Below, in pieces: positions 34,351 through 44,177 of a stretch of 64,000 nucleotides of DNA. A program made the translations under genes and the position numbers. The stretch is from Ampullaceana balthica (lineage: Eukaryota > Mollusca > Gastropoda > Lymnaeidae). Within the stretch, counting starts at the first letter, position 1; every line of letters begins with the position of its first letter. Where the stretch lies: assembly GCA_944989445.1 (NCBI GenBank), contig CALYLW010000066.1:1673001-1737000 (forward strand). The letters are read 5' to 3'. The notes beneath the pieces are model-generated. The model saw only the letters and a program-made list of their open reading frames with translations. It searched no databases and was not told the DNA's origin.

Positions 34351-35001
34351 CGTTGTAATTCTATGCCGAATCGCTGACGAGGTGAACTCGAGAATCTCAA
34401 AGGCCAACGCAGCATTCGGTAGATTGTGTGACAGTGTCTGGAACAGAAGGGGAATCAGCAACAAAACAAAACTAAAAGTATACAGAGCTGTAGTGCTCCC
34501 CACATTAATATATGCATGTGAAACTTGGACTGTATACCAACGCCATGCGAGGTTGCTGAACAACTTCCACACCAAAAGCCTTAGAAAAATGCTCAATATA
34601 AAATGGCAGTAAAAAGTTCAAGACACCGAAATATTAGCCAGGTTAGAACTTTAAACATCCACACTAGCCTCATGCAAAGCAAACTACGCTGGGCGGGGCA
34701 TGTAGTGCGCTTGCCCGACCATCGCCTCCCCAAGAGGCTCTTCTATGGTGAGCTTACAGAAGGGCATTAAGCACGCGGATGCCCACGTAAGCGCTACAAG
34801 GATGCACTTAAAATTGCTCTGAAGGCCTTCGACAGCGGACATGACTCCTGGGAAGCAGCAGCCAGTAACCGAGCCCACTGGCGCTCTATGATATGGAATG
34901 GCGCAGCTGTCTGTGAGGCTAATAGACAACAGGCTGCCAGGTTAAAACGTCAAGCCAGAAAGGACCGTATCCAAAACCCTTCTGAAGGGACCGCATCCAT
35001 C
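34103..35001 (+). repeat. 899-bp duplicated block, right copy
   Basis: Starts with the TTAA that bounds the piggyBac right end, and ends at CCGCATCCATC. Beyond it the LINE sequence continues without a break, so this copy sits in the original context on its right side. The left copy sits in the original context on its left (gag) side. Confidence 0.95.
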
Positions 35002-35150
35002 TCTTGTCCGACACGCTGACGCCTTTTTCGTGCCAGAATAGGGTTAATAAGCCACCAGAGGACACATGTGGCGGCCCAGCAAATATGATGAGAGTGATCA
35101 CCGTAGACCACGACGGACGAACAACATGCCGAATCTTTGACTACACAAAG
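34374..35150 (+). pseudogene. LINE RT C-terminal fragment, right copy with zinc-finger end
   Basis: Same pieces as the left copy. Beyond 35001 it goes on with SCPTR, a stop, then FRARIGLISHQRTH, the C2H2-like end found at the C terminus of this kind of LINE protein. The same dead stop in EGH-stop is shared with the left copy, so decay of the LINE preceded the duplication. Confidence 0.85.
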
Positions 35151-35979
35151 AAAAAAAATGTCTTCTCTCTGGTACGTGCTGTTATAATCCTTCAATTCTC
35201 TCCGGGACGTTGTAAGGCTACTAACTGCCATTCGGAGGCGTTGTAAGATTCTATCCCACCGCTACCACCATTTGTAGAGGATCTGTCTGAGTGTGTCTTT
35301 TCCTACTTCTACTACTCTTGTTCAAGCAATAACAACACCCCTTTGAGCCGGACAGTTCTTTATTAGCGTACAAAACTTCTCTATCTCATGGCCGTCACTA
35401 CGTTCTTGGTCCTCAGTCACTCTATCCGTACTGAGTCCTCGTGGCACATTATTATTCATGCAAACTTATATAACGCGAAGCCTAAGCTTGGAGGTTTTCT
35501 CATAACACATGCATTCGTATATATAATCAAAATATATACTCTGCTATGTACGTTCGTAACGCTAAATTTTAGAAAGCGCACCGCTAAAAATATAGCCTTG
35601 AAAAAAATACTGCAGGAAAAAAAAACCCAGAAAAAACACTATTTTCAAATGTCCGCATAAAATTGTTCAATATGGAAACGAGATTTAATTTTTCTGTCTT
35701 GGTCTCTACATTTTCTGATTATTTCTGATTATGCGGCTTTCAGGCAAAAGGGACAATTACAAAAACTGAAATATATCCATTTTGAAAACTTCCGTCATTT
35801 TTGACGGGTAATACAGTAGTACATTTATAAAGATTAATTTACAAACGTTAAAAAATTAATATAAAGATAAAAGTCTAAAAAGACCATGACCAGGAAGTGT
35901 TTCATTTATTGACTTGTGATTAAACCCAGGACTATTATTTACTTTAAAAAATAGATATAACATTTCTGTCTCTCTACAC
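35151..35979. other. unassigned sequence
   Basis: No gene recognised. It lies upstream of the minus-strand gag and could include old LTR sequence, but I see no LTR ends or primer-binding site. Confidence 0.35.
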
Positions 35980-36155
35980 CAGTGATGGCGAACCGTTTTG
36001 GGGTTGCTTGCCCAGACTTAAATTAAAACCTACTTTTATATAGCAAAGTGCCATTACAGTGTTACTGAGTGATTTGTAAGGAAGTAAAATTGTAGTTGGC
36101 TAATTAGACTCTGCATGCCGTCTGTGGCACGCGTGGCATAGGTTCGCCATCATTG
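35980..36155. mobile_element. hAT-type MITE, 176 bp
   Basis: The left end CAGTGATGGCGAACC and the inverse right end (CAATGATGGCGAACC when reversed) give a 15-bp TIR with one mismatch. The flanks CTCTACAC and CTACACAC agree at six of eight positions, as expected for an old 8-bp target duplication. Confidence 0.85.
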
Positions 36156-36978
36156 CTACACACCATTCAGTTTTTACCTTCAAAATCAACTTCTGTATAT
36201 CATGCAGATTTGAATCATTAACTGTTTAGTCTGTTTAGACAATTTTAGTTTAGTTGAGTCAATGCGCATGCACAATTATTCCCATAATTCCGCCGGAACG
36301 TCATCGTGTGATTATCCATTAGTGTTGTCTCTGCAGGCAAACACATACACAATAATGATTTGAAATATATAGTATACATAACTGTAATAGATAGAAACAA
36401 ATAACCCCAAATATTGTTGATATACATTGATAACTTTAAAGTAAAAAAATAGATAACCATTAATATACTAAAGGATATCAATTTGTGACAAGAAAAACCT
36501 CAAAAAGTTAATTATCAGAATTGTTATTTTCCCCTTTAAAAAATTCTTTAAAAAAATATATTTCAGTAATCCTTCTTTACTTGGCAGTTCACTTTTTTTC
36601 GGATTCATTATTTCGTGGGTATTTAAATAAAGTAGTAGAAGAGTTGCCTCTCACAAGCACACACTCATAAACAAATATTTTATTTACATAAATATTTAAC
36701 AACCTATGAATAAAGCGTTGAGATTCTGATAATAATTTTACAAAATGTACAGTAATCTCATGAGTGTTAATAAACAATTTGTTTGCATGTACTCAATCCA
36801 ACATTTCAATATTTTCTACAAGCAATTAATAGGACAACTTTTGATTGAACGAAACGTAAATTATTTTTATAACGATCTAATTAATAAATATTAGATCGTT
36901 GGAGAAACCTGTATTTTTTTGAAATTTGTTAGCATAGAAGTACTTACGTGTTATGTTTTGTATTTTATTATGTAGCTC
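36156..36978. other. unassigned AT-rich sequence
   Basis: No gene recognised; a few short minus-strand frames lack motifs. Confidence 0.35.
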
Positions 36979-37307
36979 AGGAGTTTAACATGACGTCACC
37001 ACGTTTTGACCACCCTCCCCCCTTAAAATGTATTTTCTAATTGCTAATTATGTTACCAATTACTTTTTTGTCATTTCAGTAAGTATTTAGTGTAAGATTA
37101 AGAATGCTCTCATATATCGTAACACGTTTGAAACCATTGAAAACGTCTTAAAGTAAATTGCAAGCAATGAAATTGTTTAGCAACTTCTATTTAAAGTAAC
37201 GTATTTTGAAGTTAGGTCACATTTCTTAATCACCCCTCCCGCTCGTTACAAATACTTGACAACCCCCTATAAAATATGCGCGTGACGTCATTTATGGACG
37301 CCTTTCA
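36979..37307. mobile_element. diverged GGGGCCGTCCATAAATGACG-family element
   Basis: The right end GTGACGTCATTTATGGACG is clear. The left end (ACATGACGTCACC and the following C-rich run) is diverged and the outermost bases are lost. Confidence 0.6.
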
Positions 37308-37892
37308 GGAGTGTGGACTTTTTTGTCTCGAAGGTCGCTTGGTGGTAGAAGATTTTAACCGAGGGTCACACCTTTAATAATAATTGAGTTTTTTTAGTTA
37401 ACATTACATTTCAATGTGGTACACTATATTCCTTCTTAACAATTTTACTTCGCACATCAGGACACAATACGCTTATACAATTTTCCATACACAATAATAT
37501 TGTTAAAAATGATTAGATTTAAGAAAAGCCTTACAATTGTTTTGGATAATTTTGATCCCCGTAAAAATAATCTTACATAAAAAATGCTTGGTTAAAAAAA
37601 AATTAATACATGAGAAATTATCTCTCTTGTATAACCCATGTATAAATGATCTCTCTTGTATATCCCTTGTAAGAACCCTATATAAATTGTATTCCATGTA
37701 TAACACATGAAGAGCTCTAGGGAAGAAAAGGTTATGTCACATTTTTGTAGGTGGATATATTCCAGTTTTGAAGTTCAAAATTTTACACTTTTCTTATAAA
37801 TTAACTAAATAGATTTGAAATTTTAAGAGGGTCCGATAACAAATGTTTTTCATAAATCCGGATTCAGAAAGTCTATATTCTATCCTCTATCA
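37308..37892. other. unassigned sequence
   Basis: No gene. Around 37620-37710 three phrases of the type CTCTCTTGTATAACCCATGT form a loose repeat, which recurs once near 41043. The last bases hold the left target duplication of the next element. Confidence 0.4.
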
Positions 37893-40687
37893 CAGCGGTT
37901 TTCAAACTTTATTTTTATTGTACCACTTGGTAAAAAAATCAAATTTTGGCGTACCACATGCAGCTAAAGTCCGATAAAAAAAGCAGCAGGTGGGCACGAA
38001 GTCCCCTTGCAATTAAAGAAAACATCATACAGACATACAGTACGTTATAGGTAAGGGTACTAACTAGGCCTATAAAGGTAAACTTAGACATAGAAAAGTT
38101 AATATTTTATTTTATGGAGCTCATTCTGAGTATCAATAAAAATGAAAATAGAAATGTTAATGTGAGCTGTGAGCTTGTTTAGACGCACACAAATTTGCAA
38201 TGTCAGGTTTTATGTTTGTTAGTTTTAATCGCAAATCTGGTTCAAGTTCAAGCTTTGTTCTGTATTTATTTTTTATTGCAAGCATAGCTGAAAACCCAGT
38301 TTCACACAAATATGACGTGTTGAAAGGAATCAGAAACTTTAAAGCTCGATCAGAAATTAATCCATATTCATTCCTTCGCTTCAACCAGAAATCGCACAGC
38401 ATGTCTTTTTTAAATTCGTTCTTCAATTCACGATCACATGAAATCTCAACAAACTGGTCTCTTTCAAAAACTGAATAATCAGCCGGCAACACCACATCCG
38501 AAAATGGATTTTGAATCCATTCCTTATTATCCAACTGTTCAGGAAAATATGATTGAAAATTCAGTATCAGTTGAGAGCAATGCTTCTTAATGTCTTCAAT
38601 CAAATTAGCATGAAGTTGCAGCTTATTCTCCATCACAAAAGACTCAAGAGAAGAAAATGAAGCTACACAAGATTTCTCAAGATCTGACAAAATGAACTGA
38701 AGCTTTTTTACTATTGCATTTATCTTATTCACAACAGTAAATGGAGTAATATTTCTTCCTTGTAAACTCGTATTCAGTTCGTTTAGTTTCCCAAAATATA
38801 TCCGCCATATATGCCAAACGCATTAACCACAATTCGTCCAAAAGTAAATGCGATGTTTCAAATTTGCTGTTCAACAGAAACATTTGTACTTCTGAGCGTA
38901 GTTCAAAAAGCCGAGTTAAAACTTTCCCTCGAGATAGCCAGCGTACTTCCGTGTGCAAAAGAAGGTTATTGTGTTCACTTCCCATTTCATTGCAAATTAT
39001 TGTAAACATGCGTGAGTTTAGAGCTCGAGCTTTTATGAAGTTAACTATTTTAACAGCCTGGTCTAAAACTGTTTTTAAAGTGTCGGGCATGGCTTTGGAT
39101 GCCAATGCTTCACGGTGGATGCTGCAGTGTGTGAAGTTGGCTCTCGGTGCAACTTGCTTAATTTGAGTAACCACTCCACCATGTTTGCCTGTCATAGCAG
39201 CTGCCCCATCAGAACAAACCCCAACACAGTTTTTCCAATTTATTTCATTGGCAACAACAAAATCATTAATTTTTTTAAATATTTCATTAGCAGTTGTCCG
39301 CTCAGCTAAAGATTCGCAGAACAAAAATTCTTCCTCAACTGCCTGTTCATGTTCATACCTAACATACGTCATCAATTGAGCAAAGTTTGTAATATCAGTA
39401 CTCTCATCTAACTGAATTGCAAAGTATCTGCTTTTCTGTATCCTTTGAATGAGGATTTTCTTTACTTCACAAGCTAAATCTTGAATGCGTCTGGAAACAG
39501 TGTTATCCGACAAAGGAACATTATAAAGTTTTTTGGCAGCATTCTGTCCTAACAAACAAGTTACAATATCTTTAGCAGCAGGTAAAATTCAAGTGGTTTA
39601 TCTTTATAAAGGATATGTTTTGTATTGAAATGGCGCTGAAGCAGAGAGGGTTTCATTGAATGATTTGAAAGTTGTTCACTGCAAATGACAACATTGAGGC
39701 TGGGGTTCATTTTTGTCACCACACCAAGTAAATCCAAAGTATAAATAGCTTTCGTCATACCGTCTAATAATCTTTCGCTGCTTACGAGTGCCATCATCTT
39801 CATTCTGGTTAAAATTCAAGCTTTGGTCTCAAGTGCTAGCCTTGGTGGATTCATTACTAACCTTAGCATTGGCCGGTTCTAACTTTCTTTTAAGCGGTTG
39901 ATTTTTTAACGATTTATCCATTGATGGGTTTAAAGATTAAGAATTGGTATTTGGTATTTCTAACATATAGCCAGTGGCTAGGCCAATATTCAAAAATTTT
40001 GCCACGGAACCCAGAATGTATATTCACAAACTTATTAATTATACATTTCCACATTAAAATTTAAATAAACTACGAACACCGCATAAAAGTTCCAAATCTA
40101 AAGTCAAACTGCCAAGACTACCTCCACAGTCCACAGTATACTATTTACGTCTGTGCTACCTCTACTAGAAAACAGAATTCCTTCGCACAGTTGCCAGTTG
40201 GCGCGTTTACAACCATAGATTATTTAATTGTAGAATCAACACTAAAATAGGAGATATTCGTATGCAATTGTGTTGGAAGATAGATATTTTTGAGTATAAA
40301 TAATAAGTATTTATGGAAGAGAATTAAAAGTTTTACAAAAAAAGCCAATTAGAATAATAGGTTACGTAGGGTCGTAGGCCTATGAATTGGCCATCGCCGC
40401 CATGTTAATGCACTAATTGGCACATCTGCATTTGATTTTTAGAAATCTGTTGCGTTTGGGAATTATTTTGCTTCAAACTATTGCCTAAATTTGTTCAAAT
40501 TAAAATATTTTTGTAATTAATACTTACTAGTTAACTAATAAAAAGTTTTAAAAAATAAAATTGTAGCAATAGATACAATCAAAGAAATATGGTCACAATT
40601 TAAATTGTTTTCAAAATTTTTCGCGTACCACCTAGAGAGGCCTGGCGTACCACCAGTGGTACGCGTACCACAGTTTGAAAACCGCTG
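37893..40687 (-). mobile_element. complete hAT transposon (ZBED5/Buster-like), inactivated
   Basis: A perfect 16-bp TIR, CAGCGGTTTTCAAACT, starts at 37893 and its inverse ends at 40687. Exact 8-bp target duplications CTCTATCA lie at 37885-37892 and 40688-40695. Subterminal GTACCAC and GTACCAC-like repeats crowd both ends. Size is 2795 bp. Transposase is on the minus strand. Confidence 0.96.
38157..39921 (-). pseudogene. hAT transposase (ZBED5/Buster-like), few lesions
   Basis: Starts at the minus-strand ATG at 39921. A basic N terminus is followed by a BED-like finger (the part around ICSEQLS and LLQRHFNTKH). The catalytic region has FAIQLDESTDI, VCSDGAAAMTGKHGG, THCSIHREALASK and LLHTEVRWLSRGK. 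The C-terminal dimerisation part has SYLCETGFSAM, then ends at 38157. Lesions seen: a stop in the N-terminal region (about 39830), a frame change within the finger (about 39690), another near 39560 and one near 38800. It is otherwise close to full length (about 580 residues). This suggests recent inactivation, matching the perfect TIR and TSD. Confidence 0.92.
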
Positions 40688-40761
40688 CTCTATCAGATAC
40701 AGGGGATAACTAAAAAAAAAGGAAATATATCATATAGCCGTTTCTTCCCTTGAGGTATTCA

Positions 40762-40938
40762 CAGGGCCATCTTAACGCATAGGCCCGTTGGGTTTTTTCC
40801 CGGGACCCACGAGCATAGGGGCTCCCTGGGAATATGTTTATTTATTTATATTATGTATATTTATACATAATAAATGCGGGGGAGGGGCCCAACACTGTTT
40901 CTTTGCCGGGGGCCCAAACTGGTGTAAAGACGGCTCTG
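40762..40938. mobile_element. hAT-type MITE, 177 bp
   Basis: The left end CAGGGCCATCTTAAC and inverse right end (CAGAGCCGTCTTTAC) form a TIR matching at about 12 of 15 positions. The flanks GGTATTCA (40754-40761) and GGTCTTCA (40939-40946) match at seven of eight. The GC-rich interior gives spurious short frames on both strands. Confidence 0.85.
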
Positions 40939-40946
40939 GGTCTTCA

Positions 40947-42365
40947 AATGTAGAAATTGACTTGACTTGAGAATCTCTTAACCTTAACCCTTGGGTGGGT
41001 CGTTGGGGAACAATCGTAAACTGAAATTCCATGTAGAAATAATCTCCCTTGTATAACCCATGTAGACATTAAAAAAGAAAGCAATAACACAAAGTCTCAA
41101 ATAAGTTGAGACAATTTTTTTTTAAACAAAAGGATGAAGTAAACAAAACGAAGTTCACTTTGATATGATTAAATTTAGAGCAGCAGTCTTCAAGTGATAA
41201 GGAGGCATTAACGTCGATGATGTGTGGTCTGATCACTTCAATGAAAGAAACAATATATAGATAGTACGTTGATAAAAAATGTATAGCTATAACAGAGACG
41301 TATGAGGGAATATAAAGCTACTTATATTAAAAATATATATTTAAAAAACAAATACATTTTGATTGACGAAAATAAAATGACTACTGACAACGAGAAATAT
41401 AGAAATAACAGAAGTAAAAGGTGTCTGAAAGATACTGAAAATATGTTATTTACAATAACAATGTGAAATAGATGATTTCAAGATGTTGTTTAATGAAAAG
41501 AAATATAAGGCTGTTAAAAACTGTTATAGTTAATGTTTATTCCTAGTGTAAAAAATTATTTTAAAATGATTATATAGAGATTATTTTTAAAGTTTATATA
41601 TTATTATATATTTTATGATAATAAAAATGTTTAATATTCTATATACATTTAACAGATTATTGTCTTTCACAGAAATAATTACTGTATACTGTATTGAATT
41701 ACTGTATACCAAAAACTGTAAATTGGAGGTAAGTAAGTTATGTACGTAGTCATTTATTTAAATGGGATATAGTTCTTATAATCAAATGCAGCCTTATAAC
41801 TAAACACAAAAAATAATGCATGAATAACATATATAACCATAAATTTTTATTTTAAAAACATTGAAACTTTAATGTTTACTTGCACAGGCTTCAAAAAAAT
41901 GAAAACAAAATGAATAGTTTTATAAGTAAAAAAAAATATATATATTAAAAAAAAACACTTTAAATTTGTGACTAACTTATTATAAAGCCTATTTCATTTA
42001 TTTTGTAATACACGCCAGAGTGTAAAAATAAAGATGCTTTAATCACAAAATATACTAATCCCTTTAGAACAAAATTTTAAAAACCCTTGGGAATAACAGT
42101 AGTCTAGTTGTTTGATTTTAAATCATCATTATTTAAACTCAAATTGAATTTAGTCACACAAAATATTACAAATGCTTTAAGGTTAAAAAGGAAACAAAGT
42201 AGAGATATGTATTTGTTTAAAAACGTTTAAAACTAAAGAATTTTACAAAACTTCAATTTTTAAGAAAGTAGCATGTTTCATAAAATATTTGATAAATATA
42301 AACTCCATTAAAATTAATCATTAGCATGTTTATTTTTAAAATTAACTTACTATTGAAATTTTATA
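40947..42365. other. unassigned AT-rich sequence
   Basis: No gene or repeat recognised in this 1.4 kb. Confidence 0.4.
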
Positions 42366-42368
42366 TTA

Positions 42369-42638
42369 GGGGCCGTCCATTAGGTATGTCACGTTCCAGA
42401 GGGGGGAGAGGGGGTGTAAGAAAGTGTGACTGTTTGTGACAGGGGGAGGGGGGTCTGGCCATGTGTGACGTCACGGTGTTTTCTATTAAATTTTAATTAT
42501 TTTGTTAATAAAAATGAACACATTTGTTCGAAAGTCTTAGGTACTTTATAGTCTGAGATTTGTGACAGTTTGTGACAGGTGGGAGGGGGGAGTTAAAAAT
42601 GCTAAAAAAATAGCGTGACATACTTTATGGACGGCCCC
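42369..42638. mobile_element. TIR element, GGGGCCGTCCATTAGGTATG type, 270 bp
   Basis: The left end GGGGCCGTCCATTAGGTATG pairs with the right end CATACTTTATGGACGGCCCC. TTA is on both sides (42366-42368 and 42639-42641), a 3-bp target duplication. G-rich runs sit inside both ends. Same family as the copy at 13313. Confidence 0.88.
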
Positions 42639-42734
42639 TTACATGTTGTTTTTAAAAATAATATTATATGTGTATTGTGGACACAAAAACTTGTAAATTT
42701 TATTATATTTTTTCTGTCAGCATAAGTATTAAAA

Positions 42735-42736
<2 letters not shown>

Positions 42737-42827
<91 letters not shown>
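42737..42827. repeat. (TA)n microsatellite
   Basis: About 91 bp of alternating A and T; the Ile-Tyr frame across it is not a gene. Confidence 0.97.
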
Positions 42828-42829
<2 letters not shown>

Positions 42830-43141
42830 CTTGTTAATAAACTTCTAAAAAATCTTTTTGTTTCCTTGCTAAGAACATTATATACAGTATACTGTAACTG
42901 TAACTTTATGACAGCAAATGAAATAATCGTCCAAAGTAAAGGAAAAAAAATAGTTTTTTTTACATTAAATTTTGAGGATTTTATTTTAGTCTTTTATATA
43001 ATGGAAGCTAGCTTCTAAATCGGTTAGTATAAGATTGTAAAATCAATAAACAAAGGTAAGTTATAGAAATGAAAATAAATTCGTGTAGTATTTCAATGAA
43101 GTTTTTTAATTGTAAAAATAAGAAGATTATTTTTCGTATTA
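42828..43141. other. unassigned sequence
   Basis: No gene or repeat recognised. Confidence 0.35.
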
Positions 43142-43732
43142 TATACCAATCCAACGAACATGTGTTTCAATACCAGTCCAGCTAACATGTGTTACAATAA
43201 CAGTTCAGCTAACATGTGTTTCAATACCAGTCCAGCTAGCATGTGTTAAAATACCAGTCCAGCTATCATGTGTTAAAATACCAGTCCAGCTAACATGTGT
43301 TACAAAACCAGTCCAGCTAACATGTGTTTCAATACCAGTCCAGCTAACATGTGTTACAAAACCAGTCCAGCTAACATGTGTTACAATAACAGTCCAGCTA
43401 ACATGTGTTACCATACCAATCCAATGAACATGTGTTTCAATACCAGTCCAGCTAACATATGTTACCATACCAATCCAATGAACATGTGTTTCAATACCAG
43501 TCCAGCTAACATGTGTTACCATACCAATCCAATGAACATGTTTTTCAATACCAGTCCAGCTAACATATGTTACCATACCAATCCAATGAACATGTGTTTC
43601 AATACCAGTCCAGCTAACATATGTTACCATACCAATCCAATGAACATGTGTTTCAATACCAGTCCAGCTAACATATGTTACCATACCAATCCAATGAACA
43701 TGTGTTTCAATACCAGTCCAGCTAACATCTAT
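43142..43732 (+). repeat. 27-bp minisatellite, about 22 copies, 54-bp higher order
   Basis: The two unit types are AACATGTGTTTCAATACCAG-TCCAGCT and AACATGTGTTACCATACCAA-TCCAATG. In the second half they alternate strictly, making a 54-bp higher-order unit. The period is a multiple of three, so frames of about 158 residues are open on both strands. Confidence 0.96.
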
Positions 43733-43889
43733 TCAAACGTTAATTTCAGTGTCACATGCTCCACCTTGTAATGTTTGGACTTCTCATCACATGCCCAATC
43801 ATAAAGAAACATATTATCACTATTATGTGTATTTGTTTTATTGATACTAATGTTGTTCTAGGAAACACATTATATATATATATACGTGT

Positions 43890-44110
43890 CTTTTTGGTAT
43901 CACCATGATATTGTACTTATTGGTATTAATATGATCTTGATTTTTTTAGTACAACTATGATCTTGTTCTTATTTTACCATCATGGTCTTGTTCTTTTTGG
44001 TACCATTATGATTTTTTTTACCATCATGATCTTGTTCTTTTTGGTATCACTATGTTCTTGTTTTTATTGGTACCATTATGATATTTGTCGTATCGGTATC
44101 TTTGTGATCT
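43890..44110. repeat. degenerate 25-30 bp repeat
   Basis: Recurring ATGATCTTGTTCTTTTTGGT and ACCATTATGAT phrases, about seven copies. Confidence 0.8.
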
Positions 44111-44177
44111 TAGTTCTTATTTGTTGAAATTTCTTCTTCTTCGTTCTTGCGTGCCGACGAGTTTTGCGCCAATTGGT

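Noticed and set aside
42668..43018. 116-residue frame with a long Ile-Tyr run
   Set aside because: It is the TA microsatellite with short unrelated flanks.
43205..43771. Frames of about 158 residues on both strands (Thr/His/Val/Trp-rich and Asn/Cys/Met-rich)
   Set aside because: They are the 27-bp minisatellite read in frame.
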